Below, one piece after another: positions 18,318 to 28,315 of a DNA stretch of 61,170 nt; the stretch's first letter is position 1, and each line of letters starts with the position of its first letter. Made by a program: the position numbers and the translations under genes. The stretch spans positions 3,915,950-3,977,119 of the forward strand of contig CP070764.1 of the NCBI GenBank assembly GCA_020349245.1, in the 5' to 3' direction. The stretch comes from Chloroflexota bacterium (GTDB lineage Bacteria; Chloroflexota; Anaerolineae; Anaerolineales; UBA4823). The notes beneath the pieces are model-generated. The model worked only from the letters and a program-made list of their open reading frames with translations. It was not told where the DNA came from and searched no databases.

Positions 18318-20690
18318 ATGTATGGACTTGACACATTTGAGCAAATTGCTATCTGGAGTGTCATGGGAATTGCTATTCTTGGTTTGCTTTATGCAGTTTT
18401 TCTGCGTTACCAAGTCTTGAAAGAAGACAAAGGCACTCGCGCCATGCAAGATGTTTGGAATGCTATTCGTGAAGGAGCGAATGCATATCTTCGCCGTCAA
18501 TTAATTACCATATTGCCTTTGATTCTTGTGTTGACAATCGCCCTGTTTGCTTCGATTTATATTGTTCCACCAACCCCCGAAGCCTCTGTATGGTATTGTG
18601 TGGCAATCAAACAGACACCAATGGAATTGGCTGAAGAATGTGCGAGAACCTTAACAAATGTAGAAAGCCAGCAAATTCGATTGTTTATTGGTATTGGGAG
18701 AGCGTTTGCCTTTGTTCTGGGGGCTGGGTTCTCCCTTGCAGTTGGACAGATCGGTATGCGCATGGCAGTCCAGGGAAATGTAAGGGTCGCCTCAGCTGCC
18801 AGATATTCCTTTGGTGAATCATTGCGCATTGCTTACCGCTCCGGAACAATCACCGGTATGCTCACCGATGGATTGGGTCTCTTTGGAGGAACCCTGATTT
18901 TTATGATCTTTGGGGTTGCTGCACCAGATGCCTTGCTCGGTTTTGGGTTCGGGGGAACACTACTAGCGCTCTTCATGCGAGTTGGTGGCGGTATTTATAC
19001 CAAAGCAGCGGATGTAGGAGCTGATCTGGTTGGAAAAGTCGAGACCGGACTGGCGGAGGATGATCCCCGCAACCCCGCAGTTATCGCTGACCTTGTGGGT
19101 GATAACGTTGGAGATTGCGCCGGGATGGCTGCAGATATTTTCGAATCCTACGAAGTAACCATCGTATCGAGCCTGATCCTCGGCGTGGCTTTGTTCAGTA
19201 TGACTGGCCATGTGGAGTGGATCATTTTCCCCTTATTAGTCCGAGGAATTGGCGTTTTGGCCTCCATTATTGGTACCTACAACGTGCGCGGTAGTAAAGG
19301 GATGAGTGGGGATGCGATGAAAGCAATATTCACCGGTTTTCTCACCTCAGCGGGAATCTCAGTTGTTTTGTTTGGCATCGTTTCAGTATTCTATATGCAA
19401 GAAGTTGAAGGTGGCTGGTGGCGTCCGTTTATGGCAACTACTGTCGGGGTTCTCTTAGCAATATTGATCGACCGTCTTACTGATTACTTTACAGGATCCC
19501 ATTCAAAACCAGTCAAAGAGATTAAGAAATCCGCCGATACCGGAACTGCCACCCTGATTCTCTCGGGAGTATCTTCCGGATTCGAATCTTCCGCTTGGTC
19601 AATATTGGTCTTGGCTGGCACAATTTTTGCATCAATCCTCATATTCGGCGGCATTTCTGCAGACCCAATGCTGGATTTCACTTACATACTATATGGTGTC
19701 GCCTTGACCGGGATTGGTATGCTAACCTTAACGGGCAACAACGTAGCAATGGACTCTTTTGGGCCAATAGCAGACAATGCCAACGGAATTGGCGAGATGG
19801 CATGGCATAATATCGATGATGAAGAAACCAACAATGCCAAGAAAATTATGGCTGACCTGGATGCAGTCGGAAATACAACAAAGGCGATTACAAAGGGTAT
19901 AGCTATCGGTTCAGCGGTCATCGCGGCCGTCTCCTTATTCGGTTCATTCATCACTGATGTCAGCAGAGTTGATCCGACAGCCCTTGCTGAAGGCATCCGA
20001 GTATCAATGCCTGCAGTCTTCGTTGGATTACTGATCGGAGGAGCAGTCCCCTGGATCTTCTCTTCTTTCGCGATTTTGGCAGTCAGCCGGGCAGCCTCGC
20101 TGATTATTTGGGAAGTGCGCAGGCAGTTTAAATTGGGAGTGCTTGAAGGAAAAGTACCCCCAGATTATGGTCGCCCGGTGGAGGTTTCTACCAGCGCAGC
20201 GCAGAAAGAATTAATCCCCCTAGCCCTGATTGGTGTCCTTTCGCCGATTATTGTTGGCCTGGTTTTCCAAGTTGAGGCCTTGGGAGGCTTCTTAGCTGGT
20301 ATTATTCTATCTGGGCAGCTCCTCGCGGTCTTTTTGAACAACTCCGGAGGCGCATGGGACAACGCCAAGAAACTCATCGAAGATGAACCTTCTGATCCTG
20401 AAAATAATCTGGGTAAAGGTTCAGAACGTCATAAAGCTGGGGTTGTTGGTGATACCGTTGGTGATCCTTTCAAGGATACTGCAGGGCCTGCTTTGAACCC
20501 GATGATTAAAGTCGTTAATTTGGTTGCCCTGATCGTGGCACCAATTGTTGTGGTATATAAGAGCTTAGGATTCACTGGTTGGTTGGTTGTGGCTCTGGCA
20601 ATCGCTGCATTAATTTGGGCGATTTATCAGAGTAAGAAACCTGCCCCCAGTCTGGAATCAGTCGATGTAAATCCATCGATGGGAGATTAA
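18318..20690 (+). CDS. hppA: K+-independent H+-translocating membrane pyrophosphatase
   Basis: This membrane-embedded enzyme hydrolyses pyrophosphate and pumps protons out of the cytoplasm. It has 790 residues and about 16 membrane helices. Substrate-site motifs are present: [14 protein letters not shown], then [20 protein letters not shown] and [14 protein letters not shown]-terminal acidic/Lys motifs are [15 protein letters not shown] and [16 protein letters not shown]. The cation-class motif reads [10 protein letters not shown] with Lys522 and Thr525, the combination of K+-independent enzymes (K+-dependent ones have Ala and Gly/Ala there). It is longer than the common ~700 residues because of an expanded first periplasmic loop ([17 protein letters not shown]). 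It is first in an apparent operon with the TPR protein and ndk. Confidence 0.97.
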   Translation: MYGLDTFEQIAIWSVMGIAILGLLYAVFLRYQVLKEDKGTRAMQDVWNAIREGANAYLRRQLITILPLILVLTIALFASIYIVPPTPEASVWYCVAIKQTPMELAEECARTLTNVESQQIRLFIGIGRAFAFVLGAGFSLAVGQIGMRMAVQGNVRVASAARYSFGESLRIAYRSGTITGMLTDGLGLFGGTLIFMIFGVAAPDALLGFGFGGTLLALFMRVGGGIYTKAADVGADLVGKVETGLAEDDPRNPAVIADLVGDNVGDCAGMAADIFESYEVTIVSSLILGVALFSMTGHVEWIIFPLLVRGIGVLASIIGTYNVRGSKGMSGDAMKAIFTGFLTSAGISVVLFGIVSVFYMQEVEGGWWRPFMATTVGVLLAILIDRLTDYFTGSHSKPVKEIKKSADTGTATLILSGVSSGFESSAWSILVLAGTIFASILIFGGISADPMLDFTYILYGVALTGIGMLTLTGNNVAMDSFGPIADNANGIGEMAWHNIDDEETNNAKKIMADLDAVGNTTKAITKGIAIGSAVIAAVSLFGSFITDVSRVDPTALAEGIRVSMPAVFVGLLIGGAVPWIFSSFAILAVSRAASLIIWEVRRQFKLGVLEGKVPPDYGRPVEVSTSAAQKELIPLALIGVLSPIIVGLVFQVEALGGFLAGIILSGQLLAVFLNNSGGAWDNAKKLIEDEPSDPENNLGKGSERHKAGVVGDTVGDPFKDTAGPALNPMIKVVNLVALIVAPIVVVYKSLGFTGWLVVALAIAALIWAIYQSKKPAPSLESVDVNPSMGD

Positions 20691-20725
20691 TATCACCTTG
20701 AAGTACCTAGGAAAGGGGTGAGAAT

Positions 20726-23700
20726 ATGGCTCGTATTCCATTACGTGCCTATAATCGCGATATCGAAGCACTGATTGATAGCAATCAAATCGATGAAGCA
20801 TTCGCGCATTGTCGCCATATCCTGGAAAGCTTCCCAAAGCATGTTGATACGTATCGATTGATGGGGAAAGCGCTGTTAGAAGCGCAGCGTTTCAGTGACG
20901 CATCGGATGTTTTCCATCGAGTCTTATCCTGTGTGCCAGATGATTTCATTGCCCATCTAGGGATGAGTATTATCCGGGAAGATGAGAAAAATCTTGACGC
21001 GGCGATTTGGCACATGGAACGCGCTTTTGAAGTCCAGCCTTCGAATGCAGCTGTCCAAATGGAATTGCGTAAGTTGTATGGGCTTAGAGATGGATTGACT
21101 CCTCAGAAAATCCAGCTCACCCGTGGGGCATTAGCACGCATGTCAGCGAAAAGCCATTTATACACCCAAGCAATATCAGAATTACGGACCGCTTTAAGCG
21201 AGGATCCTCAGCGACCAGACCTGCAGGTAGTTCTTGCAGAAATGTATCTTCATACTGGCGCTCGGATGGAAGCGATAGAAACTTGCAATTCATTGGCCAG
21301 CAAGTTCCCCTATTGTCTCGTTGCCAACCGCGTTTTAGCAGAAGTTCTTCCAGAAACAGAACGCGCAGATCGAGCTCAGGAGTTCAAGGATCGCTTGATC
21401 GAACTCGATCCATATTATGCACACTTGTCTGAAGTCGCAATGTCTATCGAGCAAATACCAGATGGTGCAGTAACTATCCAGCGATTGGATTACACGGATG
21501 AAGATTTTACTGACCAACAGCCCGACCAGCCAACCTGGGCAGCCTCATTAGGTCTCGATATTGAGGACAGCGTCAAATCGGGAGAACCTACTCCAGATTG
21601 GTTGATCGATGAAGATATTAAATTTCCTTCTGAAGAGCAAGAAGAACCTGAAGATTTAGCGCCCCCAGAAATCCAATTTCCCAAGGGTGATATTGATGAA
21701 CCTGCAGAAGACTTAGAGCCAACTCCAGAATGGATGAGTACTGCAAAGCTCGATGACACGCTGGTGGATTTTCAGGAGCCAAGCGAAGAAACATTATCTG
21801 CAAAATCCACATTAGATTCCGAAACACCTGATCATGTACCGGAATGGATGGAAGAACAAGAAGCAGAAACAGAGAATGAAACACCGGATTGGCTCCGTGA
21901 TGCGATGGAAGAATCTCCAGATCAAGGTTTATCACTCACTGATGCGGGAAAGGTAGTTGGGGCTGCAGCTGTATTCTCCATGAATGATCAGGATTCTGGT
22001 GATGATATTCAGGATGCTGAAGATGATTACTACCAGCTGGAATCCAGTATTGACGAATCTGCTCCGAGACCAGAGCCTGACGAGTCCATCATTGAAAGCT
22101 CCCCAGAAGAGCTTGATGAATCCATTGAAGAGGCATTTAGAAGAGATAAATCGCTGATTGGTGAAGCAGTAGCTGGTGCAGCGATAGCAGCAGAGCCATT
22201 CGTCTCAACTCAGGACGATGAAACCCTTGACAACGAGGATTTTACTGAGGAAAGTATTTCACAAGCAAGCCAACCGGAAGGTGAGCCATCGGTTGAAGAT
22301 ACCGGAGAAAAATCCCCGGAAGGACACGATGAAGATTTACCTGCATGGCTTCTTGAATTGGGAGAAGAAATCCCTTCCCCCAGTGAAGAACCCGTTCTCC
22401 AAGATTACACTTTAAGCGATGAAGAAGAATTCGATCTTGAAGGTGATTTGGATAGTCGTGAATTAGAACCAATCCCTGTCGAAGATAGTGCGACAGTTGC
22501 ATCCGAAAACAAGGTTGATATATTCTCCGAGGCAACAGAGGGCGCGGAATTTGATTCTGAATTCCCTGAGACAATCCCAGATTGGCTGTCTGAAGTTTCT
22601 CCTGAAGGGATCCCAGACCTGGCCACGGAAGCTGATACCTCAGAAGTTGAAGGGCAGGAGATTGTGCTCGCTGAAATCCCGGAGTGGCTGCGAAAGATGG
22701 AACAGGAGCATAGAGCTGATGCCGCGACGGCTGGTGAATTTGAAGAAATAGAAGCGCTTGATTTTGATGCCGAATTTACTGAATTAACCGGCGAAGATGT
22801 GCCTTCTTGGCTGATGACTGCAATGGGAACCGAGATCTCTGGTGAGGCCGAAGGCGATGAAATTGAAGAGATCAGCGAATTCCTCGCAGAAATAACGGAA
22901 CAAGATATCATTCTTGAGGACGAGATAACCGGAGATTACACACAGGGCGAAGCTGAAGAAGCTGTAATTGGTGTTGAGTCAGAAACTGAAGAATTCACAG
23001 AACCAGCTACCGAAACTATCCCAGAGACCGATCATGTCATCGAAGAAGTAGAAGTTGAAGAGTTTGTAGCAGAGACCGCAGAAGGCGAAGTAGAAATTGA
23101 ACCATCGCTTATGGAGGAGGTGGGGCAAGCGGCCAAGATTGGGATTGCAGCTGAGATCGTTGAGGAGCTTTCCGAGGAAGAGGAAACACATCCAGTGGTA
23201 ATCTACACCGAGGGAGCTGGCCTTGAGATCGAAGAAGGTCTGGAAGAAATCGAGGAAGAAGCAGTTGCTATTCCCGGTGAGGAAGAATTACTTCCACCAG
23301 AAGAGCAGGAAATTGAAGAACTCGCCGCGATTTCTACTGAGAAACCATTATCGGAGGAAGATCAAGACGCAGCCATGGCTTGGTTAGAAAGTCTAGCTGC
23401 CAAGCAAGGAGCTGCTGAGGATGAACTTCTTACCTCACCAGAGGCAAGGAGAGAGGATGTCCCGGAATGGATCCAAGAATCTGTCATGGATGAAGAAGAA
23501 GTAGAAGCTGCGATTGAAGAAGAAGGGAGGATAGATGTTGCTGAGGCAGCCATTGCAGCGGGTGCCGTCGCCGAGGCCATGCGTGGTGAGGAGGAAGTAG
23601 AAGAGAAATGGGAAGAAGTGCCAATCACCGAAAGACCACCAGAATGGGTGCCTGAAGGCATAGAAGAAATAGAGTTTGAGGAAGAAATGCCACGCAAGGA

Positions 23701-24394
23701 ATCGCTTGTCAGCGAAGTGGGAGAGGCGGAGATCTCCGAATTTGAGTCAGAATCCCTCCCAGAAGAGCCTGAAGAAATTGCTGAAGGGGGAGAAGAAATT
23801 CCAGATTGGCTCAGCGGCATCGGTGAGGAAGCAACGGAACCCGATATCTCACCTGAGTGGTCACCAGAAGAGCTGCCAGAAGAAGCTCTCGAAGACGAGA
23901 TCGGAAAAACGATCCCTGAGAAACAAATTGATTTAAATGCTGCTTCCCTTGCTCAATTGGAAAAGATTCCTGGGATTGGCTTTATTCACGCCCAGCGAAT
24001 CGTCAATTATCGTGCAAAAAATGGACCTTTCAAGGAGTTTGACGAACTGGAAAAAGTCCCCGGTATCACTGCAGATATGGTATCTGATATCAAGCCATAC
24101 CTTACCATTGAGGTTGTTCCCGAAACACCATTACCCGAATCCGCTCATCCAGATCTTCAGTCAGCCTGGAAGGGGATCATCGATGGCGAAATTGAAGCAT
24201 CCGTCGAACAATATGCACAAATAATTGATCGCGGTGAGCATCTCGAAGAAATTATCCACGACTTGCAGGAAGCTCTTGTCCGCTATCCTCAAAATCCAGC
24301 ATTATACCAATCATTGGGTGACGCATATCTGCGTTCAGATATGCTGCAGGAAGCCCTTGACGCCTATAATCGGGCGGAAGATTTAATTCAATAA
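20726..24394 (+). CDS. TPR protein with acidic PxWL-motif array and helix-hairpin-helix domain
   Basis: This 1222-residue soluble protein has three parts. Residues 1-240 are TPR-like helices (ALLEAQRFSDASDVFHRVL and similar). Residues ~250-1060 are an extremely Glu/Asp-rich, probably disordered region with at least 13 short motifs of the form P-D/E-W-L/M/I (TPDWL, TPEWM, VPEWM, LPAWL, IPDWL, IPEWL, VPSWL, VPEWI and others). Residues ~1068-1130 are a ComEA-like double helix-hairpin-helix (IDLNAASLAQLEKIPGIG, then VPGITADMVSDI), followed by a C-terminal TPR. No signal peptide. HhH modules usually bind DNA or mediate protein contacts. Ribosome site AGGAAAGGGGTG precedes ATG. Function unknown. 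It sits 35 bp after hppA and 15 bp before ndk. Confidence 0.85.
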   Translation: MARIPLRAYNRDIEALIDSNQIDEAFAHCRHILESFPKHVDTYRLMGKALLEAQRFSDASDVFHRVLSCVPDDFIAHLGMSIIREDEKNLDAAIWHMERAFEVQPSNAAVQMELRKLYGLRDGLTPQKIQLTRGALARMSAKSHLYTQAISELRTALSEDPQRPDLQVVLAEMYLHTGARMEAIETCNSLASKFPYCLVANRVLAEVLPETERADRAQEFKDRLIELDPYYAHLSEVAMSIEQIPDGAVTIQRLDYTDEDFTDQQPDQPTWAASLGLDIEDSVKSGEPTPDWLIDEDIKFPSEEQEEPEDLAPPEIQFPKGDIDEPAEDLEPTPEWMSTAKLDDTLVDFQEPSEETLSAKSTLDSETPDHVPEWMEEQEAETENETPDWLRDAMEESPDQGLSLTDAGKVVGAAAVFSMNDQDSGDDIQDAEDDYYQLESSIDESAPRPEPDESIIESSPEELDESIEEAFRRDKSLIGEAVAGAAIAAEPFVSTQDDETLDNEDFTEESISQASQPEGEPSVEDTGEKSPEGHDEDLPAWLLELGEEIPSPSEEPVLQDYTLSDEEEFDLEGDLDSRELEPIPVEDSATVASENKVDIFSEATEGAEFDSEFPETIPDWLSEVSPEGIPDLATEADTSEVEGQEIVLAEIPEWLRKMEQEHRADAATAGEFEEIEALDFDAEFTELTGEDVPSWLMTAMGTEISGEAEGDEIEEISEFLAEITEQDIILEDEITGDYTQGEAEEAVIGVESETEEFTEPATETIPETDHVIEEVEVEEFVAETAEGEVEIEPSLMEEVGQAAKIGIAAEIVEELSEEEETHPVVIYTEGAGLEIEEGLEEIEEEAVAIPGEEELLPPEEQEIEELAAISTEKPLSEEDQDAAMAWLESLAAKQGAAEDELLTSPEARREDVPEWIQESVMDEEEVEAAIEEEGRIDVAEAAIAAGAVAEAMRGEEEVEEKWEEVPITERPPEWVPEGIEEIEFEEEMPRKESLVSEVGEAEISEFESESLPEEPEEIAEGGEEIPDWLSGIGEEATEPDISPEWSPEELPEEALEDEIGKTIPEKQIDLNAASLAQLEKIPGIGFIHAQRIVNYRAKNGPFKEFDELEKVPGITADMVSDIKPYLTIEVVPETPLPESAHPDLQSAWKGIIDGEIEASVEQYAQIIDRGEHLEEIIHDLQEALVRYPQNPALYQSLGDAYLRSDMLQEALDAYNRAEDLIQ

Positions 24395-24409
24395 ATTTGG
24401 AGAAAACGT

Positions 24410-24859
24410 TTGGAACGCACACTAGTCTTAATCAAACCAGATGGTGTACAGCGCGGGCTGATAGGGGAAGTGATTTCACGCTTGGAGCGGCGTGGCTTGC
24501 GCCTGATCGGTGCTAAATTCATGCATGTTACCCAGGATCTGGCAGAAACCCACTATGCCATCCATAAAGGAAAACCGTTTTATGATGGTTTGATCGCTTA
24601 CATCACCTCTGCGCCGGTGATGGCGATGGTCTGGGAAGGTCCCAATGCAATCGCTGCGGTCCGCCAAACAATGGGCGCAACCCGACCTACCGAGGCTGCA
24701 CCAGGTTCTATCCGTCATGATTTTGCACTTGAGGTGGGTCGAAATCTAACCCATGCCTCCGATTCGATCGAGAACGGTAAGGCAGAAGTTGATTTGTGGT
24801 TTTCCAGCCCAGAATTGGTTCACTGGGAACGTTCAGTTGATAATTGGATTTTCGAATAA
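24410..24859 (+). CDS. ndk: Nucleoside-diphosphate kinase
   Basis: This enzyme transfers gamma-phosphate between nucleoside tri- and diphosphates through a phosphohistidine. At 149 residues it is standard length. The N-terminus ERTLVLIKPDGVQRGLIGEV, the ATRPTEAAPGSIRHDFALEV strand and the active-site segment NLTHASDS are all present. The usual form of the last is N-x-x-H-G-S-D-S, so the Gly after the catalytic His is Ala here. The start codon is TTG (24410-24412), placed by a TTTGGAG site 8 nt upstream and by the family N-terminus. It is last in the hppA-TPR-ndk unit, followed by a strong terminator. Confidence 0.97.
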   Translation: MERTLVLIKPDGVQRGLIGEVISRLERRGLRLIGAKFMHVTQDLAETHYAIHKGKPFYDGLIAYITSAPVMAMVWEGPNAIAAVRQTMGATRPTEAAPGSIRHDFALEVGRNLTHASDSIENGKAEVDLWFSSPELVHWERSVDNWIFE

Positions 24860-24871
24860 ATCGCCAATCAC

Positions 24872-24904
24872 CCGCCTCCCAGACAAATGGGAGGCGGTTT
24901 TTTT
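24872..24904 (+). terminator. Rho-independent terminator after ndk
   Basis: A perfect 9-bp stem, CCGCCTCCC (24872-24880) with GGGAGGCGG (24889-24897), has an 8-nt loop and is followed by seven T residues. Confidence 0.97.
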
Positions 24905-25108
24905 CAAACTTGCTCACGGATAACAAAGTTAGGTTTTGATATGGATAGGCATAAATTAAAAGCGAGCTCGCCATTTCCTCTCAGCTACATTTTGACACTG
25001 ACCGGCAGAAGGGCCAACAAACCGCCTGGATCCCATTTCCAACTCCCCAGCTCATTGTAGGTTATAATCACCCGAATAGGTTTATTTTGAAATTCACAGA
25101 GGTATTTA

Positions 25109-27040
25109 ATGGTATTCACACCCTCGGAGATCGAAAATCGTCTGAAGCGTATTTTACCCACCGTGCGCAAACCCGGTCGTTATACAGGGGGAGAACTTAA
25201 CCAGATCCTCAAGGATTGGACGACAACAAAAACCAAGGTTGGTCTGGTGTTTCCAGACATCTATGACTTGGGTATGTCAAATTTAGGGTTGGCTATTCTA
25301 TATGATATTCTAAACAAGCGAGAGGATGTCCTTGCTGAACGAATTTTCGCGCCCTGGACCGACATGGAAGATGCTCTGCGCAGTGCGAGCATCCCCTTAT
25401 ACGCTTTAGAGAGCAAACGACCCGCAGCGGATTTTGATATTCTCGGTATTTCCCTACCTTATGAAACGCTTTATACCAATACATTAAATATCCTCGATCT
25501 GGCAGGCATCCCCCTATTCAATTCTCAAAGAGAACGTAATCACCCCCTGATCATCGCTGGAGGGCATGCAACCTTTAACCCGGAACCAATGTATGCTTTC
25601 ATCGATGCTTTCGTAATCGGTGAAGGTGAAGAAGTGATCCAGGAGATCGTCAATATTTACCAGGATTGGAAACCAACGGGACTACCGCGTATTGATCTTC
25701 TGCGGTCACTCACCCAAATCCAGGGTGTTTATGTACCATCGTTTTATGAAGCAGAATACGATCGAGCAGGTAGAATTTCCATGTTTCGTAAAATCGAGGA
25801 TACGGCAGCCCTGCCTGTCCTGAAACGCATCGTCGGGGAACTACCGCCGCCCCCAACTAGGTTGGTTGTGCCATTTATCGATACTGTACACAATCGAATC
25901 CCTATTGAGATCATGCGCGGTTGTACTCGCGGCTGCCGCTTCTGCCACGCCGGTATGGTCACCAGGCCGGTTCGGGAACGTTCAGTTGAAGAGATTGTAA
26001 ATGCCATTGAAGAAGGCGTCGCCAACACTGGATTTGAAGAAATCGGCCTGCTTTCCCTCTCCTCCTCTGACTATACGCATATTATCGAGCTGGTCAACAC
26101 GGTCAGCGAAAAATTCAAGGGCCGCCACCTGTCAATATCGCTGCCCTCCCTGCGAATCGAAACAGTATCAGTAGACCTGATGGATGCAATCATGGATCAA
26201 CGGCGCAGTGGATTCACCCTTGCACCAGAAGCGGCCACCGAACGAATGAGACAGATCATCAACAAGCCAGTCAGCACACAACAAGTTCTCGAGACTGCCC
26301 GCGAAGTATATTCTCGTGGGTGGCCAACGTTGAAGCTGTACTTCATGATCGGGCATCCCTCGGAAAAATTGGAGGATGTTCAAGCGATTGTCGATTTATG
26401 CAAAGCTGTACTCAAAGAAGGTCGTGACGTAATGGGTCGGCGAGCCAAACTCCATGCCGGTGTCAGTACCTTCATTCCCAAACCACATACACCCTTTCAG
26501 TGGGCACCCTGTGATACACGGGAAAATATCCTCGAAAAGCAAGAATTGCTTAAAACTCAGTTGCGCGGGAAAGGTTTCAAGCTCACCTGGACCGACCCTG
26601 AGGAGTCGCTGGTCGAAGCATGGTTATCTCGTGGAGACCGCCGTCTCGCCGAAGTTATTTATCGGGCATGGTTGAAAGGCGCTAAATTCGATGCCTGGAA
26701 AGACTTGCAAACCTACCATGCGTGGATAGATGCTTTCCAAGAAGTGGGCCTCGATCCATACTTCTACACTCATCGGGAGCGCGACGTCTCTGAGCGGCTC
26801 CCCTGGGATCATATCAACACCTCGCTTCGCAAGAATTTCCTTGTCCAGGATATGAAACGCAGTCTAGAAAGCGAGACACTGGACGACTGCCGCGACAATT
26901 GTTATGCTTGCGGTGTTCTCCCGACTTTCTCTGACCTGCGCCGGTTGCACCCCGGAGATACCTGGGGCTGCCCAGATGTCGCCCCGAGAGGTAAACAATC
27001 CCATTTGATCCAAATGAATGTCTCTGAATCAAGAAGCTGA
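25109..27040 (+). CDS. TIGR03960-family radical SAM protein
   Basis: This is a radical SAM enzyme of the TIGR03960 group, with an N-terminal B12-binding-like domain (LVFPDIYDLGMSNLGLAILY, and SLPYETLYTNTLNILDLAGI) and a radical SAM core from about residue 260. The cluster motif is Cys272-x3-Cys276-x2-Cys279 in RGCTRGCRFCHAG. A C-terminal Cys pair occurs in NCYACGVL. At 643 residues it is full length. It is followed 20 bp later by its usual partner (TIGR03936/DUF2344), which is fused to it in some genomes. In many bacteria the pair sits beside ribonuclease G/E or ribosomal genes, so RNA modification is suspected, but the reaction is unknown. An AGAGG site precedes ATG. Confidence 0.92.
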   Translation: MVFTPSEIENRLKRILPTVRKPGRYTGGELNQILKDWTTTKTKVGLVFPDIYDLGMSNLGLAILYDILNKREDVLAERIFAPWTDMEDALRSASIPLYALESKRPAADFDILGISLPYETLYTNTLNILDLAGIPLFNSQRERNHPLIIAGGHATFNPEPMYAFIDAFVIGEGEEVIQEIVNIYQDWKPTGLPRIDLLRSLTQIQGVYVPSFYEAEYDRAGRISMFRKIEDTAALPVLKRIVGELPPPPTRLVVPFIDTVHNRIPIEIMRGCTRGCRFCHAGMVTRPVRERSVEEIVNAIEEGVANTGFEEIGLLSLSSSDYTHIIELVNTVSEKFKGRHLSISLPSLRIETVSVDLMDAIMDQRRSGFTLAPEAATERMRQIINKPVSTQQVLETAREVYSRGWPTLKLYFMIGHPSEKLEDVQAIVDLCKAVLKEGRDVMGRRAKLHAGVSTFIPKPHTPFQWAPCDTRENILEKQELLKTQLRGKGFKLTWTDPEESLVEAWLSRGDRRLAEVIYRAWLKGAKFDAWKDLQTYHAWIDAFQEVGLDPYFYTHRERDVSERLPWDHINTSLRKNFLVQDMKRSLESETLDDCRDNCYACGVLPTFSDLRRLHPGDTWGCPDVAPRGKQSHLIQMNVSESRS

Positions 27041-27060
27041 GCACCAAAAGAAGTTCAATT

Positions 27061-27696
27061 ATGTCTATGCGCATCAGGGCAAATTTCGCGAAAACCGAGC
27101 ATATGCGTTTCACCTCCCATCTCGATTTGTACCGCGCCTGGGAAAGACTACTCCGCCGCACTGGTCTGCCAGTTTCCTTCAGCCAGGGATACAACCCCCG
27201 CCCCCGTTTGCAGCTTGCGGCTCCTCTTCCACTTGGTATTACCAGCCAGTGTGAAATTATCGATTTCTGGCTGGCTTCGGTTCCAAACACATCGAGAACA
27301 ATAAACTCCTTGCTCCAGGAGGCACAGCCTCCCGGTATCGACGTCCAGGATGCTTACGAAGTCGAGGATAATTCACCGACGTTGCAAAAGCATGTTATTG
27401 CTGCAGAGTATATAGCTGAATTACACGAAAAAATCCATGATTTTCCCGCAAAAATTGACTCACTGCTGAATTCAAAATCAATTATTCGCCAGCGACGTGA
27501 GAAGAGTTATGATCTGCGACCTTTGATCCTGGATTTGAAACGCACACCGCTGGAGGGACCTGGCCTTGACGGCCTGTTCATGCGCCTGGATGCCAGGGAA
27601 GGTAGCACGGGTAGACCCGAGGAAGTTCTGCTGTCATTAAATATTCAACCCGAGGAAGCCTCGATACAACGAATAAAGCTGATAATCAAGGAATAA
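27061..27696 (+). CDS. TIGR03936 (DUF2344) protein, partner of the radical SAM enzyme
   Basis: This 211-residue soluble protein belongs to the DUF2344 family. Its signature is RIRANFAKTEHMRFTSHLDL, then YRAWERLLRRTGLPVSFSQG and YNPRPRLQLAAPLPLGI. Members are encoded next to or fused to TIGR03960 radical SAM proteins, as here. It is likely a subunit or substrate-handling domain of that enzyme. It is followed by tRNA-Arg; no ribonuclease G gene adjoins it in this window. Confidence 0.92.
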   Translation: MSMRIRANFAKTEHMRFTSHLDLYRAWERLLRRTGLPVSFSQGYNPRPRLQLAAPLPLGITSQCEIIDFWLASVPNTSRTINSLLQEAQPPGIDVQDAYEVEDNSPTLQKHVIAAEYIAELHEKIHDFPAKIDSLLNSKSIIRQRREKSYDLRPLILDLKRTPLEGPGLDGLFMRLDAREGSTGRPEEVLLSLNIQPEEASIQRIKLIIKE

Positions 27697-27748
27697 ACGA
27701 ATATAAACCCATCTGCCGCTTGATCATGGTAAAATCGTCCAGAAGACA

Positions 27749-27820
27749 GCCCCCATAGCTCAGAGGATAGAGCGCTGCCCTCCGGAGGCAGAAGCCTGCG
27801 TTCGAATCGCAGTGGGGGTA
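27749..27820 (+). tRNA. tRNA-Arg (anticodon CCG)
   Basis: The cloverleaf is complete: acceptor GCCCCCA (27749-27755) with TGGGGGT (27813-27819, one G-T pair), D stem GCTC/GAGC, anticodon stem CTGCC/GGCAG with loop CTCCGGA (anticodon CCG, reading CGG), and T stem CTGCG/CGCAG with loop TTCGAAT. The discriminator base is A. The 3' CCA is not encoded. Confidence 0.96.
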
Positions 27821-27838
27821 CAAACATGACCCAAGATG

Positions 27839-27868
27839 AACCGCTTCAAACTTTACGGAGCGGTTTTT
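27839..27868 (+). terminator. Terminator after tRNA-Arg
   Basis: AACCGCT (27839-27845) pairs with AGCGGTT (27859-27865), followed by TTT and a T-rich tail. It lies about 20 nt after the tRNA 3' end. The 13-nt loop is somewhat large. Confidence 0.7.
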
Positions 27869-27927
27869 GTTATAGTATGTAATAAGTCATTTGAACTCGT
27901 ATATTGAGTCAGCTCTGAGTTGTTTCA

Positions 27928-28171
27928 CTACTGACATCTGATTTTCATTCGATATTCAAAATCAGCATCAGGATGCGCGTGAAACAAAATTACAGGTTCT
28001 CCACTTTCAGGGATTGGGGTGTCAATAAGAATATTGATACTCTCTACCTAGTTGACAAGCTTTATGCTTTCCCTGGGACAGGGTGGCTAACGAGCAACGG
28101 ATATACTCCCGAATGATACAATTCTCCAATAGCTTATACGCTATTCCCGGCCATTGTTTCCGCAATACCAT
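27928..28171 (-). pseudogene. Decayed coding remnant, family not recognised
   Basis: Two minus-strand frames look protein-coding but are out of register. One (28171-28022) reads MVLRKQWPGIAYKLLENCII onward. The other (28047-27928) reads VESINILIDTPIPESGEPVI and then LFHAHPDADFEYRMKIRCQ before a TAG. Their overlap suggests a frameshift in one ancestral gene. Neither has a good ribosome site. I do not recognise the family. The remainder of the 447-bp tRNA-methyltransferase gap shows nothing else convincing. Confidence 0.35.
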
Positions 28172-28315
28172 TATTCTGACGAACGAAAGTTCGCATTTGA
28201 ATTAGCTAGCAGAGATCTGTGTATGAACAGATCGATGCTGGGAACCTATCATTTGCTTGAACCCAACATGTCTACAGATTGCTTTATTCAATGAGAAACA
28301 GGAGGTAAGAACAAG

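Noticed and set aside
21490..23820. Long minus-strand Ser-rich frames antisense to the TPR/acidic protein
   Set aside because: They are shadows of Glu/Asp-rich codons (GAA/GAT give TTC/ATC and Ser-rich antisense). No ribosome site and no family resemblance.
24989..25020. TTGACA near 24990 as a promoter for the radical SAM gene
   Set aside because: No acceptable -10 lies 16-18 bp downstream. The TATAAT closer to the gene lacks a matching -35.
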